64,000 nucleotides of DNA from Arcobacter sp. LA11 (GTDB taxonomy: Bacteria > Campylobacterota > Campylobacteria > Campylobacterales > Arcobacteraceae): NCBI RefSeq assembly GCF_001895145.1, contig NZ_BDIR01000009.1, forward strand, positions 61,646 through 125,645, in the 5' to 3' direction. Shown here piece by piece: positions 52,325 through 61,547 of the stretch. The notes under the pieces are model-generated. The model saw nothing but the letters and a program-made list of their open reading frames with translations. It was not told the DNA's origin and did no database searches. Each line of letters begins with the position of its first letter. Position 1 is the stretch's first letter. The translations under genes and the position numbers were made by a program.

Positions 52325-53695
52325 TTACTTTTCAAAGACTTTAAAGTATTTACCTTTTATCTTCCCTCTCTCTAAACCTTTTACAGCTTTTTTTATAACT
52401 TCTTTTTTAACTGCAACATAAGAGACAAAATCTAATATATTTATTTTTCCTATATCATTTTTATCAAGTCCAACACCAGCTGTTAAAGCACCTAAAATAT
52501 CCCCTGCTCTAACCTTCTGTTTCTTTCCACCAAGAATAAAAATAGATCTAAAATCTGAATCAATTTTATAGTTCATATCATCTACAACTGTAGTCATATC
52601 TTCAAACTCAACATCATCAAATTTTTCTTTAATTAAATCCATTCTATTATCATCTATATTAGTAGCTAAAGTTACGGCAAGTCCATTTTTCCCAGCACGT
52701 GCTGTCCTTCCTATTCTATGAGTATGAACCATCTCATTTCGCGCTACATCATAATTTATTACTAAATCTATATCATCAATATGTAAACCTCTAGAAGCAA
52801 CATCAGTAGCTATTAAAATAGGATATGATTTATTTGAGAAAAGAATAATAGTTTCATCTCTATCTCTTTGGTCTAAATCAGAATGAAGTGTTAAAACATC
52901 TAATCCTAAATCAAGTAAATCATCTGTCAATTCATCACATTTTATTTTTGTGTTACAAAATATAAGCACTGATTTTGATTTATTTGAAGAAATAAGTGAA
53001 GGAATTAAAGCTGTCTTTACCTCTTCTGTTACACTATAAAATTTTTGATTTATTACTTCACTTGTATGTACTGCTTCGCTTTGCACAAAAATTGGTTTAT
53101 TTAATATTTCATTTGATAATTTTTTAATATTATCTTCATAAGTAGCAGAGAAAAGTAAAGATTGTCTATATTGTGGAACATTTTCAATAATCTTTAAAAT
53201 ATCTTCATAAAATCCCATATCTAGCATCTTATCTGCTTCGTCTAGTACTAACATATTTACATTTGAAAAGTCAACTTTTGTTTCATGTATATGTTGTAAT
53301 ATTCGTCCAGGAGTACCAACTACAATATGCGCACCATGATTTAATGATGCAACTTGGGGCTTAAAAGGAACTCCTCCACATAAAGTAAGTACTTTTACAT
53401 TATGAATATGTCGTGAAAGTTTTCTTATTTCTACTGCAATTTGATTTGCAAGCTCTCTTGTAGGAGCCAAAACAATTGACTGAATTCTAAACTTTTTTAC
53501 ATTTAAAGCATTTACAATTGGAATTGAAAAAGCAAGTGTTTTTCCAGAACCAGTTTTAGCCTGTCCAACTACATCTTTACCATCTAAAATAGAAGGTAAA
53601 GATTTTTCTTGTATTGAAGTTAAATTAGAAAAACCTAATGTTTCTAAATTCTTTTTAAACTCACTTGGTATTTCTAAATCTTTTAAATTTGAGAT
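52325..53695 (-). CDS. dbpA: ATP-dependent RNA helicase DbpA, no canonical start codon
   Basis: A DEAD-box RNA helicase of about 456 residues with a C-terminal DbpA RNA-binding domain (residues about 385-456) that recognises 23S rRNA during 50S assembly. The Q motif (TSIQEKSLPSIL), motif I (AKTGSGKT), PTRELA, the DEAD box (VLDEADKMLDMGF) and HRIGRTARAG are visible. Motif I lies upstream of the first in-frame TTG at 53470, so that cannot be the real start. Between the in-frame stop (53699-53701) and the Q-motif region there is no ATG, GTG or TTG. AAGGAT lies 6 bases before ATC 53695, which I give as the start. Sequencing error or non-AUG start is possible. Confidence 0.88.
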   Translation of the reverse strand: MSNLKDLEIPSEFKKNLETLGFSNLTSIQEKSLPSILDGKDVVGQAKTGSGKTLAFSIPIVNALNVKKFRIQSIVLAPTRELANQIAVEIRKLSRHIHNVKVLTLCGGVPFKPQVASLNHGAHIVVGTPGRILQHIHETKVDFSNVNMLVLDEADKMLDMGFYEDILKIIENVPQYRQSLLFSATYEDNIKKLSNEILNKPIFVQSEAVHTSEVINQKFYSVTEEVKTALIPSLISSNKSKSVLIFCNTKIKCDELTDDLLDLGLDVLTLHSDLDQRDRDETIILFSNKSYPILIATDVASRGLHIDDIDLVINYDVARNEMVHTHRIGRTARAGKNGLAVTLATNIDDNRMDLIKEKFDDVEFEDMTTVVDDMNYKIDSDFRSIFILGGKKQKVRAGDILGALTAGVGLDKNDIGKINILDFVSYVAVKKEVIKKAVKGLERGKIKGKYFKVFEK

Positions 53696-53708
53696 AAATT
53701 ATCCTTAA

Positions 53709-54239
53709 TTATATTTTTTTAAAATAGTATGATACTGACAAAATTATAGCTAAAATAACCGCGACTCCATAGTATTTGTACTCTTCTGCATAAGTTAAAA
53801 CAATCTCTCCCATTAAGTAACTTACTCCACCAATAACTATTGCCCAAGCAATAGCTGCAAGTGCATTATACATAGTGAATTTTTTAAATGAATATTTTGT
53901 AAGTCCCATAGCAAGAGGAATTAAAGTTTTTATTCCATAAATATATTTTTGAAGAAAAACTACAGTTGAACCATATTTACGCATAAGAAGATGAGCTAAA
54001 GCTACTTTTCTACCATATTTTTTCATAGTATCATTTGCATATGCTTTGTTTGTTCGTGCCATATAAAATAAAAACTGATCTCCTATAAAATTTGAAGTTC
54101 CTGCAACAACCATTGAAACTACTATATTTAAATCACCAGCATATGATAAGACACCTGCAATTACAAGCCCTACAAAACCTCCACCGAAAGAATATAAAAA
54201 TAGTGCAATATATCCCCAGTCTCTAATAAACTCTTCCAA
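53709..54239 (-). CDS. DedA-family membrane protein
   Basis: A 176-residue membrane protein of the DedA (SNARE-associated PF09335) family, now linked to undecaprenyl-phosphate and phospholipid flipping. Four to six hydrophobic segments are visible. The conserved FLQKYIYGIKTLIPLAMG contains the family arginine/lysine region, although with K instead of R in part of it. The start is TTG at 54239 with AAAGG about 7 bases upstream, one base from the end of the preceding gene. It precedes dbpA by 13 bases. Confidence 0.88.
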   Translation of the reverse strand: MEEFIRDWGYIALFLYSFGGGFVGLVIAGVLSYAGDLNIVVSMVVAGTSNFIGDQFLFYMARTNKAYANDTMKKYGRKVALAHLLMRKYGSTVVFLQKYIYGIKTLIPLAMGLTKYSFKKFTMYNALAAIAWAIVIGGVSYLMGEIVLTYAEEYKYYGVAVILAIILSVSYYFKKI

Positions 54240-54240
54240 C

Positions 54241-54873
54241 TTAAACCTTTATCTCAAAAAACTCTAAAGATTCTTCAACTTCACTATCATCTAAATCAAT
54301 TGACTCATCTTCTATTTTTTCTTTTATTTTATTAATTATGTAATTCTTCACTTTAACTCTTGTATCTTCAATATCATCGACTATTACAAAACCGTTAAAT
54401 TGAATTTCATTGTCATAGAATACAAAAGTTCCATTACAATTTGATTCTATAAATTCTGAAATTTCTCTATATGAAATATCACAGGGTGTACAGTTCCAAC
54501 CATAGTCTTCAATTTCTTTATCTTCAAATAATTCTACACCATCTGTTTGATGATCAAAATATAACATCCGAGGTTGGTTTAAAAAAATTATTTCTTGCCA
54601 AGCCATAATTGGTTTTAATGTACAAATAGTTCCTGATATAGCGGGTTTATAATCTTTAAATATATTTATCGCTGTAGCTTTTATATCAAGTAAAGGTGAA
54701 ACATTTTCTTGTGCACTTAACTTAAAAATTATTGGTATTGATAATGGACATTCTTCATTGATATAAACTTTACCATTTACATCGATTAGAACTTCTTGTT
54801 TTAATTCTATAGCATTTAGTATATTTGTAATATCAACTTTGATATCTAAATCTTTTATATTAATTTGATTCAA
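54241..54873 (-). CDS. Soluble protein of unknown function
   Basis: A 210-residue acidic protein, not recognised. No signal or membrane segment. Cysteines in WNCTPCDISY (CxxC) and in NEECPL and GTICTL suggest possible metal binding. The C-terminus is highly acidic (ESIDLDDSEVEESLEF). The ATG has AAAGG upstream. It is directly followed by the DedA gene (1 base), so they share an operon with dbpA. Confidence 0.7.
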   Translation of the reverse strand: MNQINIKDLDIKVDITNILNAIELKQEVLIDVNGKVYINEECPLSIPIIFKLSAQENVSPLLDIKATAINIFKDYKPAISGTICTLKPIMAWQEIIFLNQPRMLYFDHQTDGVELFEDKEIEDYGWNCTPCDISYREISEFIESNCNGTFVFYDNEIQFNGFVIVDDIEDTRVKVKNYIINKIKEKIEDESIDLDDSEVEESLEFFEIKV

Positions 54874-55055
54874 AACTTTCCTTTAAAATGATGTGCGATT
54901 GTAACTAAAATTGATTAAATTTAAGGAGTATTATACACTCTGTATATGTCTTATAAGAAATTTTTAATTTTTTTAGAAAATTCATAAAAAACTTTTACAT
55001 TTCTTAAGATTAAATTATATATACTGAATGTACTTATAATTTAAAAAGGTAAGAA

Positions 55056-56285
55056 ATGTCCCTGTTTCAAAGGTTTTGTAAACATTTTTATAAGAATCAC
55101 ACAAAAACTATCTATATTATAGATATCCTTTACATGAAAGATATCAATGCAGTATATGGATTTGAAAACGGAAATTTCATACTATCTCAACTTTTTAAAC
55201 TTCTAAAAAAAGATATAAAAGAACAAATACTTTTTAATTTAGAAAGACGCGTTTGTATTGAAGTAAAAAATACTCATGTTGATGTTTTCACAATAACAAT
55301 TTATGAAGAATTAAATGAAATGGAAATTATGGAAGTGAAAAATATTATTTTTAATAATATAGTCACTAACCAATTTGGTCTTTTACATAACGAAATTATG
55401 ATTGACATTGATGTTACTATTGGATGTTCAAAAGGACAAGAAAAAGATTTACAAGTATATGCTGAAAAAGCTTTACATAATGCAAAACTAAACTATATTC
55501 ATTTTATGTATTATGATTCAAAACTATATAAAAATCACTTTTTAAATGAAGAATTACTTGACGCTTTACATAGAAATATAAAAGAAAAAACTGTTGAGCC
55601 ATTTTTTCAACCTATTCAAGATAATAAAACATCAGAAATAATCAAATATGAAGCTCTGATGAGAATCTTTGACAAAGATGGCCAAATTATCATGCCTCAA
55701 GTGTTTTTAGGTAAAGCTAGAAAATATAGATTATTTAACAAATTAATGGAAATACTTATTTTAAAAGTAATAGATTATATTGAAAAATATAAAATTCATG
55801 TAAATATAAATCTTGACTACAATGATATTTTAAATCCTTCAATGAAAGATTTAATTATTAACAATATTAAAAACTCAGATGTTGGTAAATATTTAACTGT
55901 AGAAATTCTAGAGAGTAAAAAGATTAATAATTTTTATTTAGTAAATGATTTTATTAATGATTTAAAAACATATGATGTACAAATTGCTATTGATGATTTT
56001 GGTAGCGGTTTTTCAAATTATGAGCATATTTTAAATATAAATACAGACTATATAAAACTTGACGGAAGTCTAATAAAAAAGATTGACGAAGATGTATACT
56101 ATAACCTAGTAAAAAGTATAGTTCAATTTTGTAAAGAACAAAATATAAAAGTTGTCGCAGAATTTGTAAGTGATTTAAGAATTCTAAGATATGTAAAATC
56201 CCTTGATATTGACTATTCACAAGGCTATTACATTGGAAAGCCTGAAAGAATAGAAAAAATAATTGGAGGTAATGATGAAAACTAA
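55056..56285 (+). CDS. EAL-domain c-di-GMP phosphodiesterase with degenerate GGDEF
   Basis: A 409-residue cytoplasmic protein. The N-terminal 165 residues form a GGDEF-like fold without the GGDEF motif (THVDVFTI stands in its place), so it does not make c-di-GMP. The EAL domain (about 170-405) appears intact: YEALMRI, INLDYND, TVEILES, IDDFGSGFSNYEHI, YIKLDG and VVAEFV supply the metal and catalytic residues of active phosphodiesterases. There is no membrane segment. AAAGG precedes the ATG. It overlaps the next gene by 11 bases. Confidence 0.88.
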   Translation: MSLFQRFCKHFYKNHTKTIYIIDILYMKDINAVYGFENGNFILSQLFKLLKKDIKEQILFNLERRVCIEVKNTHVDVFTITIYEELNEMEIMEVKNIIFNNIVTNQFGLLHNEIMIDIDVTIGCSKGQEKDLQVYAEKALHNAKLNYIHFMYYDSKLYKNHFLNEELLDALHRNIKEKTVEPFFQPIQDNKTSEIIKYEALMRIFDKDGQIIMPQVFLGKARKYRLFNKLMEILILKVIDYIEKYKIHVNINLDYNDILNPSMKDLIINNIKNSDVGKYLTVEILESKKINNFYLVNDFINDLKTYDVQIAIDDFGSGFSNYEHILNINTDYIKLDGSLIKKIDEDVYYNLVKSIVQFCKEQNIKVVAEFVSDLRILRYVKSLDIDYSQGYYIGKPERIEKIIGGNDEN

Positions 56286-57084
56286 ATTAAAAGAAATTAC
56301 TGATTCAACAGTTACAGAACTACTTGCAAATGAGATTATACTACCTTCAAACTATTTTCAATGTTTTGATAAACATGCTAAAACTATTGATTTAGATTTA
56401 GACAGTGAATCTTTTGAAAAAGAATTGAGTGAACTAATTTTAGATGAATTCAATGAAATAAACTCATATGTAAATGAAGCAGTAAAAACTATTGATACAG
56501 CTGCAGGAGTTACACTAGAAGCTCAAAAAGCTATCAAAGATAACAATACATTAGTGTTAAAAAATTTATATACACAAATTAAAACACTGCAAACAGAACT
56601 ACAAGAAATTACAGATAATGTATATAAAGATTATTTAACAAAAGTACATAACAAAAAATGGTTATATCATAAGTATCTAACAAGAGAAGCAACATTTAAA
56701 GATGATAATATCATTATATTAGTAGATGTTGCAGATTACGAATACATTGCAGATACATACAATAAATTAATATCAAATAACCTTCTTGTATTTATAGCAA
56801 ATTACTTAAAAAATAAGTTAGGAGAAGAAAACTTAGACTTCAATGTCTCAAGATATCTAACTAGTAAGTTTATTATTTCTATCAACAGTGATGATGTTCA
56901 ACAATTAGAAACTATTATGAGTACTATTTCAAATGTTTTATATAACACAACACTAAAAAGTAACTCAGGAGTTATGATTAAACCTACTTTTGATTATGCA
57001 ATAAGAAAAGTTAAAAAAGATCAAGCTTTTCATGAAGCATTAGATAGTTTATTAAAAAATATTGAAGAAGTTAAAAAAAGTTAG
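56275..57084 (+). CDS. Degenerate GGDEF-domain protein
   Basis: A 269-residue protein that is translationally coupled to the EAL protein. The first 115 residues are helical. From about residue 116 there is a diguanylate-cyclase-like domain (NVYKDYLTKVHNKKWLYHKY resembles the DxLTGLxNR start), but the active-site loop reads SRYLTSKFII instead of (G/S)GDEF, so it is probably inactive and may bind or regulate the EAL partner. I chose ATG 56275, 5 bases after GGAGG. The 3' end overlaps pxpC by 14 bases, tail to tail. Confidence 0.8.
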   Translation: MKTKLKEITDSTVTELLANEIILPSNYFQCFDKHAKTIDLDLDSESFEKELSELILDEFNEINSYVNEAVKTIDTAAGVTLEAQKAIKDNNTLVLKNLYTQIKTLQTELQEITDNVYKDYLTKVHNKKWLYHKYLTREATFKDDNIIILVDVADYEYIADTYNKLISNNLLVFIANYLKNKLGEENLDFNVSRYLTSKFIISINSDDVQQLETIMSTISNVLYNTTLKSNSGVMIKPTFDYAIRKVKKDQAFHEALDSLLKNIEEVKKS

Positions 57085-57985
57085 AATAAAAAGATTTTAT
57101 TTTATTCTGACTATCTTCTATATTTAATTCTTCAAATCTCACAACTGTACCTATTTTTGCCTGTGCTAATTTAAAACAATCTATTGACAAAACTGAACCA
57201 ATTTTAGGATAACCACCAATAGTCTGTCTATCTTTTAACAAAATTATTGGTTGTCCATCTTTTGGTATTTGTATTACACCAAAAGAGATTCCTTCAGAGA
57301 CAATACCATCTAAACTAGATTTTATTTGTTCACCTTTTAATTTACATGCCATTCTATTAAAATCACTTGTAACTGTAAAACTTGAATTAAAAAACTTCTC
57401 TTTTTCTTCTTTTATAAAACTGCTTTCTTGATAAGATAGAACTACTCTTAAAGTTAATTCACTTTCATATTTTGGTAATAAATCTTCTCTAACTCTTTTT
57501 TTAACAATAGCTTTTGTATCTACAAAAGGTAAAAAGTCATTATTAACTAACTTATTTCCAGATAATCCCCCAAGACTATCTTTTATCGAAGTTGAATTAC
57601 TTCCAAACTCTTTTTTGATTGTAAAACCATTTTTAACAGCAAAATATACTCTAGTTCCAGATGTAAACTTACCTATATTAATAGTATCACCTGCTTTTAT
57701 ATTATAGCTTTGCCAAACTGGTTTTAAAACTCCATTTATAAAAAACTCACAATACGCACCAGTAATAGAAATAGTAGTATCTCCTATTGACTTAAGTTCA
57801 ACATTTGAAAAAGCTATTTCAAGTAGATTATCGTTTATATCATTATCTAAAAGTTTATGTGCCCATAAAGCTGCATATTCATCTAAAGAACCAGCACTAG
57901 TAACACCTAAATGAGCGTAGTTATATCTTCCTCTATCTTGAACTAAAGTAAAAACTCCTGCTTTTATAACTTCAAAACCACTCAT
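57071..57985 (-). CDS. pxpC: 5-oxoprolinase subunit PxpC
   Basis: A 304-residue protein of the biotin-dependent carboxyltransferase/KipA family, now known as PxpC, one of three subunits of the bacterial ATP-dependent 5-oxoprolinase (5-oxoproline to glutamate). It begins FEVIKAGVFTLVQDRGRYNY and contains NRMACKLKGEQI and KDGQPIILLKDRQTIGGYPK, which are diagnostic. It overlaps pxpB by 4 bases and is the last gene of the TRAP-pxp unit. Confidence 0.95.
   Translation of the reverse strand: MSGFEVIKAGVFTLVQDRGRYNYAHLGVTSAGSLDEYAALWAHKLLDNDINDNLLEIAFSNVELKSIGDTTISITGAYCEFFINGVLKPVWQSYNIKAGDTINIGKFTSGTRVYFAVKNGFTIKKEFGSNSTSIKDSLGGLSGNKLVNNDFLPFVDTKAIVKKRVREDLLPKYESELTLRVVLSYQESSFIKEEKEKFFNSSFTVTSDFNRMACKLKGEQIKSSLDGIVSEGISFGVIQIPKDGQPIILLKDRQTIGGYPKIGSVLSIDCFKLAQAKIGTVVRFEELNIEDSQNKIKSFYSNFF
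57083..57108. terminator. A+T-rich hairpin between convergent genes
   Basis: AGAATAAAA and its complement with an 8-base loop, within the last codons of pxpC and just after the GGDEF-like gene. The stem is A+T-rich with only one G-C pair per arm, so it may be a weak terminator. Confidence 0.4.
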
Positions 57986-58659
57986 ATAACTCCACCTTGA
58001 TCTAAAAAAGTTTCTTTTGATATTGGATTAAATTTTATTTTAGAATCAATTGAAACTGGTGATAATTCTTCTAATTTTTTATCAAAAAGTTCAAAAGTTG
58101 TTCTACCTAATATATTCCATCCACCTGGTGAATTTTGAGGATAAATTGCAGTTTGATTATCTGCAATTGAAACAGAACCTTTAGGTGTAAGTTTTCTAGG
58201 ACTCTCTAATCTTGGAACTATAATCTTTTCATCAATAGAAGCTAAATAAGCAAATCCAGGTAAAAATCCTATTGCATAAACTTCATATATTTTTGAACTA
58301 TGTATTTGAATTACTTCTTCTACACTTATATTTGCAAAAGAAGCAACTCTTTCTAAATCTAGTCCAACTTCTTTTCCATAATAGACATCAATATTTATAA
58401 GAGTTGAATTATTTTCTTCATATGGTTTTAGATTCTTTAACTCATCTTCTAAAAAGCTTTTTATACCTTCAAAATCAAATTTAAAAATATCATAAGAGAT
58501 AAATAAAGAAGTATAAGAAGGAATAATCTCAATTAAACCTTTATCATTTTTTTCTTTTAATCTTTTATAAGCACTTTTAACTTTTAGTGAAACTTCTTTA
58601 GAAATTGTATCACTAAAATAGATAATTAAAGAGTCAGCAGAAGCAATTTTTATATTCAT
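57982..58659 (-). CDS. pxpB: 5-oxoprolinase subunit PxpB
   Basis: A 225-residue KipI/PxpB-family subunit of 5-oxoprolinase. The core signature GFLPGFAYLASIDEKIIVPR and a following LESPRKLTPKGSVSIADNQT, plus YPQNSPGGWNILGRT, is present. The start is the ATG at 58659, which overlaps the pxpA stop by one base (TAATG); the frame is open further upstream, but that sequence is pxpA. It works as a complex with PxpC and PxpA. Confidence 0.95.
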   Translation of the reverse strand: MNIKIASADSLIIYFSDTISKEVSLKVKSAYKRLKEKNDKGLIEIIPSYTSLFISYDIFKFDFEGIKSFLEDELKNLKPYEENNSTLINIDVYYGKEVGLDLERVASFANISVEEVIQIHSSKIYEVYAIGFLPGFAYLASIDEKIIVPRLESPRKLTPKGSVSIADNQTAIYPQNSPGGWNILGRTTFELFDKKLEELSPVSIDSKIKFNPISKETFLDQGGVI

Positions 58660-59393
58660 TAACTTAAAACTTTTTGTAAAGCTTTTATAAACTCTAAAGC
58701 ATTTTCTCCATCTCCATGAACACAAACAGTATCAGCTTTCAAAAACAGTTTTTTGTTATTTATACTTTCAAGATAACCTCTTTCTTGTAAGTTTTTAATT
58801 CTTTCCATAACTTCTAATTCCTCATGAACAATTGCATTTGGTAACATTCTCGAAACTAATGAACCATCATCATTATAATTTCTATCTGCAAATACTTCAT
58901 GGAGTAGTGAAATACCATATAACATAGCAGTATGTTCATAAGCTTCATAATTTGGTGTTGATAAAATCATTAATCTAATATTTTTATCATAAGAAGCCAC
59001 TGCGCTTAGTATTGCTTTAAAGATATTTTCATCTCTCATCATATCATTATATAAAGCACCGTGAGGTTTCACATAAGCTACTGTTGTATTATGAAGTTTA
59101 CAAAAAGCACTAAGTGCTCCTAGTTGATAAAGAACAATAGATTTTATCTCTTCTAAAGAACAAAGCATACTTCTTCTTCCAAAACCTACTAAATCTTGAT
59201 AACCTGGATGTGCACCAATTGTCACGTTATACTTTTTTGCAAGTTCAACAGAACGATTCATAGTAAGAGAATCTGAGGCATGAAAACCACATGCTAAATT
59301 TGCCAAAGAGATATAAGGCATAATCTCTTCATCTTTACCCATTTTCCAAATACCAAAACTTTCACCCATATCACAGTTTAGTCTAATATTCAT
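58659..59393 (-). CDS. pxpA: 5-oxoprolinase subunit PxpA
   Basis: A 244-residue LamB/YcsF-family protein. It begins MNIRLNCDMGESFGIWKMG, the diagnostic N-terminus, and contains ANLACGFHASDSLTMNRSV, GAHPGYQDLVGFGRR and KPHGALYND. With PxpB and PxpC it hydrolyses 5-oxoproline (pyroglutamate), an unavoidable by-product of glutamine/glutathione chemistry. The ATG at 59393 has AAGG 7 bases upstream. It follows the TRAP transporter and a small membrane protein. Confidence 0.95.
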   Translation of the reverse strand: MNIRLNCDMGESFGIWKMGKDEEIMPYISLANLACGFHASDSLTMNRSVELAKKYNVTIGAHPGYQDLVGFGRRSMLCSLEEIKSIVLYQLGALSAFCKLHNTTVAYVKPHGALYNDMMRDENIFKAILSAVASYDKNIRLMILSTPNYEAYEHTAMLYGISLLHEVFADRNYNDDGSLVSRMLPNAIVHEELEVMERIKNLQERGYLESINNKKLFLKADTVCVHGDGENALEFIKALQKVLS

Positions 59394-59447
59394 ATTATCA
59401 CCTTGCATTAATATTCCTTTATTTTACCATATATTAAACAAATAACT

Positions 59448-59648
59448 TCAAGAGTCATCTCTTATACCAGTCTTGTTTATTCTAATAATTCCTAGAATTA
59501 AAACCATTGCTATAACAAAATATAAGTTAACATCAACATATGAAGCAACTAAAATTGTCATACCACTTGCTAATATTGCAATATTTCTATATAAAAATGA
59601 GTATAAATAAATCAATACACACGCCATTACAAATAATAATTCTGTCAT
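59448..59648 (-). CDS. Small two-helix membrane protein
   Basis: A 66-residue protein that is almost entirely two hydrophobic helices (LLFVMACVLIYLYSFLY and YFVIAMVLILGIIRI). Position between dctM and pxpA on the same strand suggests it belongs to the same operon. Function unknown. The ATG has GGAAA upstream. Confidence 0.65.
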   Translation of the reverse strand: MTELLFVMACVLIYLYSFLYRNIAILASGMTILVASYVDVNLYFVIAMVLILGIIRINKTGIRDDS

Positions 59649-59700
59649 TCTTTTTCCACATATTAAATTTCGACAAAATTTTAACTAGCTTAAGTGTGTA

Positions 59701-59724
59701 AGAAGTGGGTTTTATACCACTTCT
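59701..59724 (-). terminator. Hairpin after dctM
   Basis: AGAAGTGG and CCACTTCT form an 8-base-pair stem with an 8-base loop downstream of dctM. No T run follows on the minus strand, so it may stabilise the message or partly terminate before the small membrane protein and pxpABC. Confidence 0.4.
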
Positions 59725-59733
59725 AAACTAAAT

Positions 59734-61068
59734 TTATTTAATCATTTGATTTGGTAAATAATGTACAATTTCAGGGAAGAATGTAATTGCCATTACTGTT
59801 ATAATCATCATTATAAAAAATGGAAAAGTTGCCTTTAAAATAGTCTCTATTTTCTCATTGGATATACTTTGTATAACAAATAAGGAGAAGCCAACAGGAG
59901 GCGTAATTTGTGCCATTTCAACCATAAATACTAAAAATACACCAAACCATAAAGGATCAAATCCTGCTAATACAACAATTGGAAGAACAATAGGAAGAGT
60001 CATAACTACAATTGAAATTGCTTCAAGAATCATTCCTAAAATTATATACATAATACCAATAAGTAAAATTAACATTAAAGGAGATAATCCAAGTCCTGTA
60101 ATAAACTCACTCATAGCTCTTGCAATTCCTAAAAATCCAATTACTTGAGAAAGAAAAACTGCACCTGCAATAATAAAACTAATCATTGTTGAAGTCTTAA
60201 CAGAATTTAAAACTGCTGTTCTAAAAATTTCCCAAGAAAAGCTTTTGAAGTATATAGCTAATAATGTTGCACCCATAACTCCTAAAGCCGCAGCTTCAGT
60301 TGGAGTAGCAAGTCCTCCATAAATAGAACCTAGGATCAAAGTAATCAAAGAAAATACTGGAAGTAAATCTTTTAAAGAATCTATTTTTTGTTTAAAAGTA
60401 AAGGTCTCTTTTACTTCTGGTTCAACACTTGGATCAACTTTTGCAGCAATCATAATATAAATTGAATATAAAGTTGCAAGTAAAAGCCCAGGAAGAATTC
60501 CCGCAATAAACAACTTACCAATAGAAGTATCAGCTAATACTCCATAAATAATCATAATAAGAGAAGGAGGAATTAAAAATCCTAAAGTTCCAGCACCAGC
60601 AAGTGAACCCATTGCAATTGATTTTGAATAACCTCTTTTTTTAAGCTCATCAAGTGTAATTTTTCCAACTGTAGCAGTAGTAGCTGCACTTGAACCTGAA
60701 ACTGCAGCAAAAAGCGAACATGCTGCAACATTTACATGAAGTAAACCACCAGGAATATAACTAAGCCAAGGTTTTAAACCATTTAACAATCTTGTGGAAA
60801 TAGAAGACTTATATAAAATTTCGCCCATAAGTATAAACATCGGTAAAGCAGCAAGTGACCAAGAATTTAATGCATCATATAAAGAGCCTGCTAATAAATC
60901 TCCTATCTTGTCATATACAGAAATAACAGGTGGAAGATTATGGTCAAAAAGGAGCATTCCCAATATACCAGTTAATATCAATGATACTCCAATCCAAATA
61001 GATGAAAGTAAAAATGCGAACATTACTACAATTATAATAACAGATAAAATTAGTGGATCAGATATCAT
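59734..61068 (-). CDS. dctM: TRAP transporter large permease
   Basis: A 444-residue inner-membrane protein of the DctM/TRAP large-permease family with about 12 hydrophobic helices. Typical are the glycine-rich segments AAVSGSSAATTATVGKIT and AGAGTLGFLIPPSLIMIIYG, and GGLATPTEAAALGV. It carries the substrate across the membrane with a sodium gradient. I chose the ATG at 61068, with AAAGG about 7 bases upstream; a further upstream extension overlaps dctQ coding and has no support. Confidence 0.96.
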   Translation of the reverse strand: MISDPLILSVIIIVVMFAFLLSSIWIGVSLILTGILGMLLFDHNLPPVISVYDKIGDLLAGSLYDALNSWSLAALPMFILMGEILYKSSISTRLLNGLKPWLSYIPGGLLHVNVAACSLFAAVSGSSAATTATVGKITLDELKKRGYSKSIAMGSLAGAGTLGFLIPPSLIMIIYGVLADTSIGKLFIAGILPGLLLATLYSIYIMIAAKVDPSVEPEVKETFTFKQKIDSLKDLLPVFSLITLILGSIYGGLATPTEAAALGVMGATLLAIYFKSFSWEIFRTAVLNSVKTSTMISFIIAGAVFLSQVIGFLGIARAMSEFITGLGLSPLMLILLIGIMYIILGMILEAISIVVMTLPIVLPIVVLAGFDPLWFGVFLVFMVEMAQITPPVGFSLFVIQSISNEKIETILKATFPFFIMMIITVMAITFFPEIVHYLPNQMIK

Positions 61069-61543
61069 TTTTAAGCCTTTTAATAATAAATGCAACAACT
61101 GCAAGAATAAACAAAATAGTTCCAATAGGCATAACTATTTGCGTTAAATATAGTGGTGTTTCTGAAACTGCTTCAGATAGCATTTCCAACTCATAAGAAT
61201 CATATGTAAAAAGTATTGTTCTATAAAGAATAAAAGCTAATACACATAAGGTAATAATTGCAGCAATTACATCAATAAAACCATTTGTATTTTTACTTAA
61301 TCTTGATGTAATAATATTTATACGAATATGGCCATCTTTTGCAAATGTATATGCTAAACCTAAAAAGATTGAAGCTAAATACAAATACCCACTATATTCA
61401 TCTGCAATCATTGTAGACATATTAAAAAAGTATCTTAAAAAAATCTCTGTTAAGATTAAACCTACTAAACTTACTAATAATATTCCAGATAAATAAGCTC
61501 CGCCTTTGCAGAGCTTATCTATAAAATTTGATAGAGTATCCAT
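61058..61543 (-). CDS. dctQ: TRAP transporter small permease
   Basis: A 161-residue protein with four helices of the DctQ family. The conserved ADEYSGYLYLASIFLGLAYT and HIRINIITSRLS (for the helix 2-3 region) are present. It partners DctM and DctP. The ATG at 61543 gives the family N-terminus; it overlaps dctM by 11 bases. Confidence 0.93.
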   Translation of the reverse strand: MDTLSNFIDKLCKGGAYLSGILLVSLVGLILTEIFLRYFFNMSTMIADEYSGYLYLASIFLGLAYTFAKDGHIRINIITSRLSKNTNGFIDVIAAIITLCVLAFILYRTILFTYDSYELEMLSEAVSETPLYLTQIVMPIGTILFILAVVAFIIKRLKNDI

Positions 61544-61547
61544 CTTT

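Noticed and set aside
52325..53470. Treating the helicase as a truncated gene starting at TTG 53470
   Set aside because: Walker motif I and the Q motif are encoded directly upstream in the same frame, so the gene is full length with an unusual start.
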